A stretch of 64,000 nt of DNA from GCA-1730015 sp964583825. Lineage in GTDB: Bacteria; Pseudomonadota; Gammaproteobacteria; Granulosicoccales; Granulosicoccaceae. The translations under genes were made by a program, and so were the position numbers. Of the stretch, positions 45,352-55,132 are shown piece by piece. The number at the start of each line of letters is the position of its first letter. Position 1 is the first letter of the stretch. The notes below the pieces were generated by a model. That model was given only the letters and a program-made list of their open reading frames with translations, ran no database searches and was not told where the DNA came from. Location: NCBI GenBank assembly GCA_964583825.1, contig CAZOXM010000004.1:1-64000 (forward strand). Direction: 5' to 3'.

Positions 45352-46371
45352 TTGAATAAAGTTATTGCTGTGATCCTGCCGCCTGTCATCCTGACAGGCG
45401 GCTGGTTATACCTGACGATAAAAGATCCCGTCGCCGATAAAAACAATGAAATCACTGCATCAGTATCACCAGCGGCGACCGTAGAAAACACGGAACCGCG
45501 CCCAACATTTAGCTCCGACACAGTAACCATCGTCGAAGCACCGTTGGCACCCTCCACGCCACCGAACCCGACAACCGAAACCAGTCTGGCCACCACCGCC
45601 TCCAGCACGCTTACAGATGAAGCATCGACACTGGGTAGCAGTGCCCTCAGTGATGAAGCATTCAGAAGTGCAGCAGCACAATTACAGTCGGACCCTGCAT
45701 TTCTAACAGCAACGCTCGCGCAGTTTCGACAGACGACTGACCCGACCCGTGCGAAGAGACTTGCCGCCCTGCTGGCTGACATTGATGATCCGAGAATTTT
45801 TGAAACAGCAGCCGAACTCGCCTACTCCGGTGATCCGCAGTCACAGCTGATCGGTCTCGATTTATTGAATCGCATTCAGACAAGCAGCAGTGATGCCCGG
45901 GATGTTGCTATTCAACTGCTCGGCACCGAAACAAACGAACAAGTGCTGGTTGCGGTCATGGACGTAATCGCCACACCCGCACGCAATGCCACAGACAGCC
46001 AGCGTCAGCTCATATCAGACAACTTGTTTCTGCTATCCACACATCCTGCACCCGCTGTCCGTGCGCATAGTTTGTCTGTGCTCAGTCAGTGGCGCAGGCA
46101 GAGCACCGAGGTGACCAGGGCGCTCTCCGATGCACTGCTTGACGCGGACCCGCACGTCAGGGCGAGTGCCACTTACGCACTCAATGGCAGAGCACCGCTT
46201 GAAGCACAGGATGTGGAACGATTACTCACCGTTATGGAAAATCAGAGCGAAGCCAGGACCACCCGGGAAGCCGCCATGCTGACGTTGCAAAATGAATCGT
46301 TGCCGGGGGCCGAACGACGCAGATTTGCCAATGCACAAAAAGCGTTGCGAACTCGCTCATCGAAGCCGTAA
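45352..46371 (+). CDS. membrane-anchored HEAT-repeat-like protein
   Basis: A 339-residue protein with one N-terminal membrane segment (VIAVILPPVILTGGWLYLTI), a Ser/Thr/Pro-rich linker (about 35-95) and an alpha-helical C-terminal half with HEAT-like repeats (HPAPAVRAHSLSVLSQWRRQ, DADPHVRASATYALNGRAP). The start is a TTG. It lies six bases after the lipoprotein stop with no other ribosome-binding site, so it is probably coupled to it. HEAT repeats bind proteins; the partner may be the lipoprotein, by context alone. Confidence 0.7.
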   Translation: MNKVIAVILPPVILTGGWLYLTIKDPVADKNNEITASVSPAATVENTEPRPTFSSDTVTIVEAPLAPSTPPNPTTETSLATTASSTLTDEASTLGSSALSDEAFRSAAAQLQSDPAFLTATLAQFRQTTDPTRAKRLAALLADIDDPRIFETAAELAYSGDPQSQLIGLDLLNRIQTSSSDARDVAIQLLGTETNEQVLVAVMDVIATPARNATDSQRQLISDNLFLLSTHPAPAVRAHSLSVLSQWRRQSTEVTRALSDALLDADPHVRASATYALNGRAPLEAQDVERLLTVMENQSEARTTREAAMLTLQNESLPGAERRRFANAQKALRTRSSKP

Positions 46372-46480
46372 TTCAACCGAGCTTAACAAGCCGCTTGCCG
46401 TCTCTAACGAATTTATAACGAGCTGAACTTTGATCCGACCAGCGGTCTATTAGGGTGAACCCACACTCAACGGTCAGGAC

Positions 46481-47011
46481 ATGAAAAAAACACTCGCCTT
46501 TATCTCTCTGCTACTTGCCCACTCTCTTGCACTCGCCGGCCCTCAATATGTCGACGAAACCGGCTTCGCCGCCAGTGGCTATGACGTAGTGGCATTCCGA
46601 TCACTCGAACAATCAAGCGTCGGCACCGGCCAGCCGGAAGCGATACCCGGCAGCGCAGGTATCGTCGCCGAGTACAATGGCTCAAAGTGGGCTTTTGCGA
46701 CCGAAGAAAATCGCGACACATTCCTTGCGGATCCTGCCAGATATGCACCGGTCTACGACGGCCATTGTGCCTTTGGTGTGGCTCAGGGCGGAAAGGTACC
46801 GGGCAATCCGAATCTGTGGAGAATTGTCGACGATAAACTCTACTTCAACATCAACCCGCAGGTAGTCGGTCTCTGGGAAGCTGACATACCCGGTCAAATC
46901 GTGTCAGCCGATTCCAACTGGATAAAAGCCGAAAGCAAGCGTGCGTCAAAAAAGAGCTGGAAAAAAATGAAAGCCAACAAAGGCACCTACAGCAAGGTAG
47001 CCCCGCTGTAA
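46481..47011 (+). CDS. secreted YHS domain protein
   Basis: A 176-residue protein with a signal peptide (MKKTLAFISLLLAHSLALA) and a YHS-like domain: GYDVVAFRSLE, AEYNGSKWAFATEENRDTFLADPARYAPVYDGHCAFG. Members of this group are periplasmic, with a role in metal binding suggested for some of them. The C-terminus is Lys-rich (KRASKKSWKKMKANKG). Monocistronic, followed by a strong terminator. Confidence 0.85.
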   Translation: MKKTLAFISLLLAHSLALAGPQYVDETGFAASGYDVVAFRSLEQSSVGTGQPEAIPGSAGIVAEYNGSKWAFATEENRDTFLADPARYAPVYDGHCAFGVAQGGKVPGNPNLWRIVDDKLYFNINPQVVGLWEADIPGQIVSADSNWIKAESKRASKKSWKKMKANKGTYSKVAPL

Positions 47012-47043
47012 CAAAGTTAGTTTACTTGTCTCCTCCCCCTGTT

Positions 47044-47072
47044 CTGGCCGACTATGTCGGCCAGTCTTTTTT
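47044..47072 (+). terminator. intrinsic terminator after the YHS gene
   Basis: CTGGCCGAC (47044-47052) and GTCGGCCAG (47056-47064) form a perfect nine-base-pair stem with a three-base loop, followed by TCTTTTTT. Clear rho-independent terminator. Confidence 0.92.
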
Positions 47073-47108
47073 CAAAGCCGCTAACAAGCAGGCAGCACGA
47101 CCATTTTC

Positions 47109-48017
47109 TTACCTGACCCGTATCCTCGGATCCAGTGCATCACGTAACCCGTCTCCCATATAATTCACGCTGAGCACGGTCAGTGAAATGGCCAGACCCG
47201 GCCAGATCACCCTTGCCGGTGTAAGCTGCATAAAGTTGGCACCGTCGTACAGCAGCCGGCCCCAGGTTGGAAAGTCAGACGGAAATCCAAGCCCCAGAAA
47301 ACTCAAGGCCGATTCGGTAATGATCGCGTTTGCAATACCGAGCGTGGCCGAAACCATAATCGGACTGAGCACGTTAGGCAGTATATGTCTTGAAATGATT
47401 CTCCTGGCCGGGGTACCGATACTGCGCGCAGCAACGACAAACTCCTGCTCCTTAATCGTCAGCACATCACCCCGCACAATGCGCGCGGTTTGCATCCAGC
47501 TGGTGATACCAATAACAAAAACAATCAGTATAAAAATACCGGTCTCGGGTCCGAACGCCGAGCGCAGCGAATCGCGAAACAACATAATGATCACCAGCAG
47601 CAGCGGCAACAACGGCAACGCAAGGAACAGATCCGTCAGACGCATCAGCGGGCCATCCAGCTTCTTAAAAAAACCGGCCAGCACGCCAACCACCGCACCG
47701 AGAAGCAACGCCAGCAACATAGCTACAACACCGACAAGCAGGGAAACACGTCCACCGGCCATGACCTGAGCCAGCGTGTCCCGACCCAGATTATCAGTAC
47801 CCATCGGGTGCTCCCAGCTGGGTGACAGATTCTTGTTGCGAATATCCAGGTATTGCGGATCAATCGTATGTATGTAAGGTCCGAATACCACCATAAAAAC
47901 AATAAACAGAAAAACAACAGCGCCGACCATCGCCCCTTTGTGGGTGCGAAACTGCAGCCAGACATCGCGCCACAGCGAGCGGTGCTCGGGCATCTCTTCT
48001 ACCAGCGCTTCACTCAT
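47109..48017 (-). CDS. oppC: oligopeptide ABC transporter permease (OppC/DppC type)
   Basis: Inner-membrane permease of 302 residues with about six membrane segments. It has the N-terminal OppC region (LWRDVWLQFRTHKGAMVGA), the motif HPMGTDNLGRDTLAQVMAGG and the EAA loop VVAARSIGTPARRIISRHILPN. It is the distal gene of a five-gene operon (oppD-oppF-binding protein-oppB-oppC) and overlaps oppB by eight bases. The substrate could be oligopeptides or dipeptides. Confidence 0.93.
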   Translation of the reverse strand: MSEALVEEMPEHRSLWRDVWLQFRTHKGAMVGAVVFLFIVFMVVFGPYIHTIDPQYLDIRNKNLSPSWEHPMGTDNLGRDTLAQVMAGGRVSLLVGVVAMLLALLLGAVVGVLAGFFKKLDGPLMRLTDLFLALPLLPLLLVIIMLFRDSLRSAFGPETGIFILIVFVIGITSWMQTARIVRGDVLTIKEQEFVVAARSIGTPARRIISRHILPNVLSPIMVSATLGIANAIITESALSFLGLGFPSDFPTWGRLLYDGANFMQLTPARVIWPGLAISLTVLSVNYMGDGLRDALDPRIRVR

Positions 48018-49023
48018 AGCGAATCCTCGGATCGAGGATGCCGTAAATCAGATCGGCAATCAGATTAAAAAGCACGATTAATACAGCAAATATAAAGGTG
48101 AGCGTCTGTACCAGCGGGATGTCAGCCCCCTGAATACCGATAATCAACAATTGCCCCAGCCCGTTCACTCTGAAAATCTGTTCAGTGATAATCGCGCCGG
48201 CAAAGATCTGCGGTATACCCAGTGCAATAACGGTAACCACCGGAATCAGGGAGTTTCTCAGTACATGTATTAATAGAACAGTGCGTTCTTTAAGGCCCTT
48301 GGCACGTGCCGTTCTCACATAGTCCTGCGACAGGTTATCCAGCATCGACGCGCGCATGAATCGCGACAACTGGGACGCGTTGAACAGGGCCAGCACCATC
48401 ACCGGCATGATCATCTGCTTAATCTGAAACCAAAGGCTCGGCAGATCAGTCACCTTGTGAGTGGTATCGTAAATCGATGGCAACCAGCCGAGCGTTGAAC
48501 TGAAAATAACGATCATCACCAGGCCGGTAAAAAAAGTCGGCACCGAAAAACCAACCATAGAGATAAAGGTACCGACCTGATCAAACACCGAATACTGCCG
48601 GTACGCTGAAACCACACCGATGGGTATGGCGATCAGTATGCCGACCACATAAGACATGCCCACCACCCACAGTGTCTGTGGCATACGCTCGACAATCAGG
48701 TCAACTACCGGGCTGCGGGTGGCCCACGATTGCACACGCAATCGATTCTCGCTGTCACCGATGGTGATGCCAAACCACTGTTCAATCATGTTCAGTGGTT
48801 CGTTGATAAAAAACTGTTGCAGCCACTTCAAATAGCGAACCGGGAACGGCTCACCCAGACCGAGCGAGAGGCGGATTTTTTCCCGAACCTCCGGCGGTAT
48901 GGTTAGTGGCAGGTTACCCGTCGGATCATTGGGCGCCAGATCCAGAATGGCAAAGATTAAAAAACTAATCACCAACAGCGTGGGTATGGCAAAGAGCAGC
49001 CGGCGAATCGTGTAGTTAAACAT
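48010..49023 (-). CDS. oppB: oligopeptide ABC transporter permease (OppB/DppB type)
   Basis: A 337-residue inner-membrane permease. The N-terminal RRLLFAIPTLLVISFLIFAI and the EAA loop DYVRTARAKGLKERTVLLIHVLRN are typical. It carries a longer than usual periplasmic loop after the first segment (about 60-115). It is separated from the binding-protein gene by a hairpin, which probably sets the relative mRNA level. Confidence 0.93.
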   Translation of the reverse strand: MFNYTIRRLLFAIPTLLVISFLIFAILDLAPNDPTGNLPLTIPPEVREKIRLSLGLGEPFPVRYLKWLQQFFINEPLNMIEQWFGITIGDSENRLRVQSWATRSPVVDLIVERMPQTLWVVGMSYVVGILIAIPIGVVSAYRQYSVFDQVGTFISMVGFSVPTFFTGLVMIVIFSSTLGWLPSIYDTTHKVTDLPSLWFQIKQMIMPVMVLALFNASQLSRFMRASMLDNLSQDYVRTARAKGLKERTVLLIHVLRNSLIPVVTVIALGIPQIFAGAIITEQIFRVNGLGQLLIIGIQGADIPLVQTLTFIFAVLIVLFNLIADLIYGILDPRIRYE

Positions 49024-49111
49024 GAGCAGCTGATAATCCGGGATTTTACTTCTATTGGTGCTGAATCACGCCGTGTTACGGATCAGCATTTATTGACTCA
49101 CTGGTCACGGT

Positions 49112-49144
49112 TCACTGTCGGCCGGCCAATGCGACCGACAGTGA
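49112..49144 (-). promoter_or_regulatory. intercistronic hairpin between binding protein and permeases
   Basis: TCACTGTCGG (49112-49121) and CCGACAGTGA (49135-49144) form a perfect ten-base-pair stem with a 13-base loop, 12 bases after the binding-protein stop and before oppB. No T run follows. Hairpins here commonly protect the upstream mRNA so the binding protein is made in excess. Confidence 0.65.
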
Positions 49145-49155
49145 CAGAAGCCCTG

Positions 49156-50853
49156 CTACTCGACGCGTTTCCAGTCAGCGGCATTCCAAAGCTCGGAATC
49201 CCACTCATTCATGCGAACACCATCAAGCGTCACTGCGTGCGCAGATACGCCGCCCCGATGAATCAGCGGGATGATGGCACCCTCCTGCATTAACATATCG
49301 TTCATTTGCCTGGCAATCTCGGCGCGCTCTTCGAGTTTTGCCGTCACTGCCATTTTTGCAACGAGTGCATCGTAGGCAGGGTTACAATAGCGCGGCATAT
49401 TATCGCCGAGCCATTGATTTTCGGGGCTGGGAATTTCACTGCACGACCAATTAGCCATGTAGTTCTCGGGATCTGTGCCATCGAAATTATTGGTGTACAT
49501 TTCAATGTCTGCATAGAATTTCTGAAAAGTATCAGGGCTTGACTGATCACCACCAAAAAATACGGATGCATCAATATTGCGCAGTTCGGTTTCAAAACCT
49601 ATCTCAGTCCACCATTGTTTAACCAGCGCCTGAGTCGCCTGGCGCACAGAGTTGGTCGACGTCTGATACAGCACAGAGAGTCGCACGCCGTCCTTTTCAC
49701 GAACGCCATCGCCGCCTTTTATCCAGCCGGCATCATCAAGCATGCTGTTGGCAGCTTCGATATCCTGTGCCAGGCAATCATCGTTGGCAGTGGAAGCGTA
49801 AATCGCCGGCGCCGGCAGCACGTTACAGGTGGGCTGGCCCGCTTCGCCATAGCCGACTTCCACCAGAATCTGCCGATCGATCGCTTTCGATAGGGCGGTT
49901 AACACTGCCGGATCGTTAAGAAATGGATGCGCTCCGCCCTCCACAGTAGAGCGTTTCTCTCCAAGTGCGGGGTCCGGGTTGGTCTTGTTTATCATCAGCC
50001 GCTCTACCGATGTACCGAAGGCAGACACCACTTTGCCCTTACCGGCAGAGGCCATTTTTGCCAGTATCTCCGGCTCCACCTGCAGGTTCCACGCATAGTC
50101 AAATTCCCCGGTTTCAAGCACAGACCGCGCGGCAGAGGCAGCGTCGCCACCCCCCTTGAAGACCACAGAGGAAAACGCGGGTTTCGATGCATCGCGATAA
50201 TTCGGGTTGGCATCGTAAGTCACTACATCATTCGCTTTAAACTCGGTAACCACAAAAGGCCCGGTACCAATCGGTCCGAAGTTGGCATCAGTACACTCGG
50301 GTGCTTTTGCCCCCATACAATTCTCGAACTGAGTTTTTTGCAGTACCGGCACCTGAGAGCCGACAAACGGGCCGTACGGAAAGGGCTTTGCAACCGAGAA
50401 AGTTACCCTGACGGTAGAGTCATCGACTGCCTCGACACCTTCCACATCGGTAAAGTTCGAAGCCTGCTGGCAGCCACCTTCAGGGTGGAGGCAGTAAGCC
50501 GCGGTAAACGCAACATCGGCAGCGGTCAGCGCTGAGCCGTCAGACCATGTCACCCCTTCAGAGAGCGTCCAGGTGATGGTTTTCAGGTCTTCGCTGACAC
50601 CGCCGTTTTCAACCGTTGGTATTTCATCGACCAGCACCGGCACCATCGTGCCGGTTTCATCGTAGCGCGCCAGCGGTTCGATCACGAGACTGGCTGCCTC
50701 TATATCTTTGGTTCCCCCGGACAAGTACGGGTTAAGTATGGAGGCAGCCTGCCAGTAAATAATGTTCAACTGCCCGTCGCTGCCACGTTCAGCATAAACG
50801 CTGCCACTGCAAAGGGCAGCCGCTGTCGCGACGCAGAGTAAATTTTTTTTCAT
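49156..50853 (-). CDS. oppA: peptide ABC transporter substrate-binding protein
   Basis: A 565-residue periplasmic binding protein of SBP family 5, with signal peptide MKKNLLCVATAAALCSGSVYA and the family pattern DLKTITWTLSEGVTWSDGSALTAADV and FGPIGTGPFVVTEFK. Two Cys pairs are present in the mature part. The start was placed at the ATG preceded by GGAGGAG rather than the in-frame codon 57 bases upstream. It follows oppF by 212 bases and may also have its own promoter. Peptide specificity is not evident. Confidence 0.92.
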   Translation of the reverse strand: MKKNLLCVATAAALCSGSVYAERGSDGQLNIIYWQAASILNPYLSGGTKDIEAASLVIEPLARYDETGTMVPVLVDEIPTVENGGVSEDLKTITWTLSEGVTWSDGSALTAADVAFTAAYCLHPEGGCQQASNFTDVEGVEAVDDSTVRVTFSVAKPFPYGPFVGSQVPVLQKTQFENCMGAKAPECTDANFGPIGTGPFVVTEFKANDVVTYDANPNYRDASKPAFSSVVFKGGGDAASAARSVLETGEFDYAWNLQVEPEILAKMASAGKGKVVSAFGTSVERLMINKTNPDPALGEKRSTVEGGAHPFLNDPAVLTALSKAIDRQILVEVGYGEAGQPTCNVLPAPAIYASTANDDCLAQDIEAANSMLDDAGWIKGGDGVREKDGVRLSVLYQTSTNSVRQATQALVKQWWTEIGFETELRNIDASVFFGGDQSSPDTFQKFYADIEMYTNNFDGTDPENYMANWSCSEIPSPENQWLGDNMPRYCNPAYDALVAKMAVTAKLEERAEIARQMNDMLMQEGAIIPLIHRGGVSAHAVTLDGVRMNEWDSELWNAADWKRVE

Positions 50854-51065
50854 GTCAATTAGCTCCTCCGGAACCTGATTAATAAACATTAATGACGAGT
50901 TACAGGGCATATCTGTTATCGCGAAATGCGGTCACAGCTTACTGCTCAATCACTGCAAGAGGCCTGGCTCACCTCAATTAACCGCAACTCGCAAGGCACG
51001 GATATCACTGCAGGAAGCGATGATCCATGTGCACACCCAACGATGGGACTCCCTCACCGACCCAG

Positions 51066-52058
51066 TCACTGTACCATATGGCACGCAACAAAACGTTCCC
51101 CCTCAAGACTTCGCCACTCGGGCGTTTCATGCCGACAGCGCTCTGTAGCAATTGGACAGCGGGTCGAAAAATTACATCCTGACGGCGGGTTCGCAGGGCT
51201 GGGTACTTCACCTTTAAGAATGATTCTCTCCCGCACTGCTTCACGCTCGGGATCCGGCTCCGGCACTGCAGACAAAAGCGCTTTGGTATAGGGGTGTTGT
51301 GGCGTTGCATAAAGCTTGCGTCGGGGCGCGAGTTCGACCAGCTTTCCCAGATACATTACCGCGACACGGTCGGCGATATGCTTCACCATGGAAAGATCAT
51401 GACTAATAAACAGGTAAGTCAGATCGAGCTGCCGCTGCAGGTCTTCGAGTAAATTCACTACCTGCGCCTGGATCGACACATCCAGTGCTGCAATCGGCTC
51501 ATCGCACACAATAAACCCGGGTTGCAGTGCCAGCGCTCGCGCTATACCGATGCGCTGGCGCTGACCACCTGAAAATTCGTGCGGGTAACGATTTTCAAAA
51601 TCCGGGTTCATTCCAACCGCATCAAGTAACTCACGCACTCGTTCCCGTTTTTGCCGTCGCTTCAGCGCTGTGTGCTCATCAAGCGGCTCTGCGATGATCG
51701 ACCCGACCGTCATTCGCGGGTTAAGACAGGCCTGCGGGTCCTGGAAAATCATCTGCATATGCGGACGCACCTGCCTCAATGCATCGCCGGAAAGGTCAGT
51801 GATGTCCTGTCCATCAAGCACAATGCGTCCTGCAGTGGGTTGATATAACTTGAGTATCGCACGGCCGGTCGTCGATTTGCCGCAACCGCTTTCACCAACC
51901 AGCCCCAGTGTCTCACCGCGATTGATATCGAAGGAAACCTTATCTACTGCCTTTATTTCACCGACTTGTTTACGAAGTATTCCCTGGTATACAGGGAAGT
52001 ACATGGATAATCCTTGCACCTCAAGAATTTTTCCCGACCGCATTACCGCACCGGTCAC
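51066..52058 (-). CDS. oppF: oligopeptide ABC transporter ATP-binding protein (OppF/DppF type)
   Basis: A 330-residue ATPase: Walker A GESGCGKSTTGR, signature FSGGQRQRIGIARAL, Walker B FIVCDEPIAALDVS, and the C-terminal OppDF motif CNFSTRCPIATERCRHETPE. The N-terminus YFPVYQGILRKQVGEIKAVD is typical of OppF, which pairs with OppD as a heterodimer. It overlaps oppD by four bases. Confidence 0.95.
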   Translation of the reverse strand: MTGAVMRSGKILEVQGLSMYFPVYQGILRKQVGEIKAVDKVSFDINRGETLGLVGESGCGKSTTGRAILKLYQPTAGRIVLDGQDITDLSGDALRQVRPHMQMIFQDPQACLNPRMTVGSIIAEPLDEHTALKRRQKRERVRELLDAVGMNPDFENRYPHEFSGGQRQRIGIARALALQPGFIVCDEPIAALDVSIQAQVVNLLEDLQRQLDLTYLFISHDLSMVKHIADRVAVMYLGKLVELAPRRKLYATPQHPYTKALLSAVPEPDPEREAVRERIILKGEVPSPANPPSGCNFSTRCPIATERCRHETPEWRSLEGERFVACHMVQ

Positions 52059-53095
52059 TGGATAGACTCCTGTATTTTTAAGTCATCCGGCATCTGTGGG
52101 CTATGCGGATACTCAAGCCAGCAGGCCACCTGATGCGAACTGCTCACTTCAACCAATGGCGGGCATTCGACTCGACAGCGGTTAAACGCCCGCTCACACC
52201 GGGGGGCAAACGAACAACTGGTCGGTTTTTCTGTCAGGCCAGGTGGCTGACCACCGATGGTGTGCAAGCGACTGTCGGGCTCGGCTTCCACCCCGGGTAT
52301 CGCAGCAAGTAATGCTCGCGTGTAGGGATGTCGCGGATGCCTGAACAGATCTTTCACCAGGGCATGTTCCACAATTTTACCGCCGTACATCACCATAACC
52401 CGATCGGCAATGCCCGCCACCACACCGAGATCGTGCGTAATCCAGATGATACCCATCCCCTGATCCCGCCTCAGGTCCTTTACCAGTTCGAGGATCTGCG
52501 CCTGAATGGTTACATCCAGTGCTGTCGTCGGCTCATCAGCGATGAGCACTCTGGGCTGGCATGCCAGCGCCATTGCTATCATCACCCGTTGTCGCATACC
52601 TCCGGAAAATTGATGCGGGTAATCTTTCAAACGCTGTAGTGGCTGTGCAATACCCACTTTCGACAATAAGTCAGCGGCACGGATCCGCGCAGCTTTTTTA
52701 TTGATATCGAGGTGTTCTCGCAGCGCCTCGATCAACTGATAGCCAACCGTGAAGACCGGATTGAGTGATGTCATCGGGTCCTGAAAAATAAACCCGATTT
52801 CACCACCGCGCAGCGCGCGCAATTCCTCGTCAGTCATTTGGAGTACATCGCGCCCCTGAAAAAGTATGCGACCGGAAACTATTTCTGCTGGCGGGCAGGG
52901 TAACAGCCGCAGCAGCGACATCATGGTCACAGATTTACCAGAGCCACTTTCGCCCACCACGCCCAAAAGCTCGCCGGTTTGCAGGGCAAAATCAACGTTA
53001 TTCACTGCATGTACACACCCGTCCCTGGTGTGGAACACAGTGTTGAGGTCCTGCACTTCCAGTACGGTACTGGGTGGAGTTTGACCTTGACTCAT
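52055..53095 (-). CDS. oppD: oligopeptide ABC transporter ATP-binding protein (OppD/DppD type)
   Basis: A 346-residue ATPase: Walker A GESGSGKSVTMMS, signature FSGGMRQRVMIAMAL, Walker B LIADEPTTALDVT, and the C-terminal motif CSFAPRCERAFNRCR. First gene of the importer operon and divergent from the M20 amidohydrolase gene. OppD and OppF power peptide import through OppBC. Confidence 0.95.
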   Translation of the reverse strand: MSQGQTPPSTVLEVQDLNTVFHTRDGCVHAVNNVDFALQTGELLGVVGESGSGKSVTMMSLLRLLPCPPAEIVSGRILFQGRDVLQMTDEELRALRGGEIGFIFQDPMTSLNPVFTVGYQLIEALREHLDINKKAARIRAADLLSKVGIAQPLQRLKDYPHQFSGGMRQRVMIAMALACQPRVLIADEPTTALDVTIQAQILELVKDLRRDQGMGIIWITHDLGVVAGIADRVMVMYGGKIVEHALVKDLFRHPRHPYTRALLAAIPGVEAEPDSRLHTIGGQPPGLTEKPTSCSFAPRCERAFNRCRVECPPLVEVSSSHQVACWLEYPHSPQMPDDLKIQESIQ

Positions 53096-53285
53096 ATGAG
53101 ATACTTTTGCTGAATGCCCTGAACTAAACCACTATCCGACACAAGACGCAAGCCGTGTCAGCGAGCCGTGAACCCGCAGTGAGTGGTTGCGCCTGATCCT
53201 GACGCGAATAGCGCGGCTACCGGATCGAAAACCTGTGGCTTTTGTGGCACGCTCTGCTAATTGCTCGAAGGTGACCTGTCTGTCC

Positions 53286-54455
53286 ATGCCCCTGATTAAT
53301 CGCTTTGCCGATCTGCTGCCCGAAATTACCGCATGGCGCAGAGATTTCCACGCGCACCCTGAGTTGCAATTCGACGTACATCGTACGGCCGGTATCGTCG
53401 CGCAGAAACTGCGGCAATTCGGCGCTGACGAAGTTGCAGAGGGAATTGGTCAAACGGGCGTGGTTGGCATCATTCACGGCAAACAATCGTCAACTCAGGT
53501 GATCGGCCTGCGCGCTGATATGGATGCGCTGCCAATAAACGAGGCCACAGACCTGCCGTACTCCTCGACTCACGAAGGACACATGCACGCCTGCGGGCAC
53601 GACGGCCACACCGCCATGCTTCTCGGCGCTGCAAAGTACCTGTGTGAAACACGCAACTTCAATGGCACTGTCGCGGTCATATTTCAACCCGCCGAGGAAG
53701 GCGGTGGCGGCGGGCGTGAGATGGTGGCCGACGGCATGATGGATCGTTTCGGTATTCAACAGGTATTTGGCATGCACAATATGCCTGGCATCGAAATTGG
53801 CCACTTCGCCATCCGACCCGGTCCGCTGATGGCAGCCGCCGATCTGATCAGTATTGAAGTGTCAGGCAAAGGCGGACATGCGGCCATGCCACATAACAGC
53901 ATCGATCCGACGGTCGCCGCATCACAAATCATTCTGGCACTGCAGACGATCGTATCCCGCAACGTAAATCCGCTTGAATCGGTCGTAGTGTCAATTACCT
54001 CGTTTCGCACTGATTCCGATGCGTTCAATGTTATTCCGCAAACAGTTGCGCTGAAGGGCACAGTTCGCACACTTTGTCCGATGATGCAGGACCTGACAGA
54101 ACAACGCATCGCCGAGGTAGTTGAACATACCGCCATGGCCATGGGCGCAAGTGCAACTCTTGACTACCAGCGCAACTATCCGGTCTCGATCAATGCGGAG
54201 CAACCCACTCGCTTCGCCGCCGGCATTGCAGCCAGCGTAGCCGGCGCTGAAAACGTTGATGCCAACACCCGGCCACTCATGGGTGCGGAAGATTTTTCAT
54301 TTATGCTGAATGAAAGACCGGGCGCATTTATTTTTATGGGCAATGGCGATACGGCCGCGCTGCATCACCCGGCGTATGATTTCAATGACGATGCCATTCC
54401 GTACGGATGCTCCTATTGGGTGCAGCTGGCGGAGGAGGCACTGCCACTCGCGTAG
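53286..54455 (+). CDS. M20 family amidohydrolase (N-acyl amino acid / hippurate hydrolase type)
   Basis: A 389-residue metallo-amidohydrolase. Metal motifs are complete: GLRADMDALPI, HACGHDGHTAMLLGAAKYL, FQPAEEGGGGGREM, FGMHNMPG and MGAEDFSFML. The ATG gives the usual start (ITAWRRDFHAHPELQFD); an upstream TTG would add 33 unlikely residues. It cleaves N-acyl or peptide-like amides; the exact substrate is unknown. It is divergent from the opp operon, suggesting it processes what that importer brings in. Confidence 0.92.
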   Translation: MPLINRFADLLPEITAWRRDFHAHPELQFDVHRTAGIVAQKLRQFGADEVAEGIGQTGVVGIIHGKQSSTQVIGLRADMDALPINEATDLPYSSTHEGHMHACGHDGHTAMLLGAAKYLCETRNFNGTVAVIFQPAEEGGGGGREMVADGMMDRFGIQQVFGMHNMPGIEIGHFAIRPGPLMAAADLISIEVSGKGGHAAMPHNSIDPTVAASQIILALQTIVSRNVNPLESVVVSITSFRTDSDAFNVIPQTVALKGTVRTLCPMMQDLTEQRIAEVVEHTAMAMGASATLDYQRNYPVSINAEQPTRFAAGIAASVAGAENVDANTRPLMGAEDFSFMLNERPGAFIFMGNGDTAALHHPAYDFNDDAIPYGCSYWVQLAEEALPLA

Positions 54456-54479
54456 CAAAACAGTGTGCCCGGCAGCGAT

Positions 54480-55001
54480 TCAGAGTAATCGCGCCAGCGC
54501 AGCGACATGCGCATCCTCAATTGCCAGATCACGCAAGGAACTGTCCAGCGACATCAGGTATTCACGGTTACTTCCACTGGGTCCATGGGCCGAGCGAATC
54601 TGCCGCGCTATCTCCTCAAGCGGCGCCTCACCAAGATAAGCCTCATTGGAAGGACCGGCGATGTAGGTGATCGTGTTAACTACCTCACCGCTTTCAAGAT
54701 GGCAGTCAATCTGCAGCCGCTCGTAACCATTCTTCTCGCGATAATCGAGCTGTGCAAATATCCCGCGGGCGGCTGCGCCGTCGATTTGATAAGCCACACC
54801 CCCACACACAGAACCCGGCGCCGACACCAGCGTCACCACCCTGCCCGGCGCCTCAGGTACACCGCGATGATCGTGCGACCCCTGCCAGAATCGGCGCGTC
54901 CATCCGGCGATGGTGCCAACCCTTTGCTGCAGATAGGGGAAATCCGGGCGCCAGATCAGTGAACCGTAACCGAACAACCACAAACTCGTATGATTAGCCA
55001 T
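54480..55001 (-). CDS. ChaC-like gamma-glutamylcyclotransferase
   Basis: A 173-residue protein of the ChaC family, which cleaves the gamma-glutamyl bond of glutathione to give 5-oxoproline and Cys-Gly. The substrate loop LFGYGSLIWRPDF and the catalytic Glu in AQLDYREKNGYER are present, as is RVVTLVSAPGSVCGGVAYQI. It is monocistronic, converging with the M20 gene and divergent from sodB; both touch thiol and oxidant metabolism. Confidence 0.88.
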   Translation of the reverse strand: MANHTSLWLFGYGSLIWRPDFPYLQQRVGTIAGWTRRFWQGSHDHRGVPEAPGRVVTLVSAPGSVCGGVAYQIDGAAARGIFAQLDYREKNGYERLQIDCHLESGEVVNTITYIAGPSNEAYLGEAPLEEIARQIRSAHGPSGSNREYLMSLDSSLRDLAIEDAHVAALARLL

Positions 55002-55132
55002 CAGGAGAAAAGCCAGTACGCCATGGGAAACTTGCGGAACCCGCCCTGTTCTGTGTATTCAACATGGCGGTAATCGGGTAGACTAACAGTGTTTTACTTC
55101 CCCGAAAAACCATCAAACACCGAGGTTCTATC

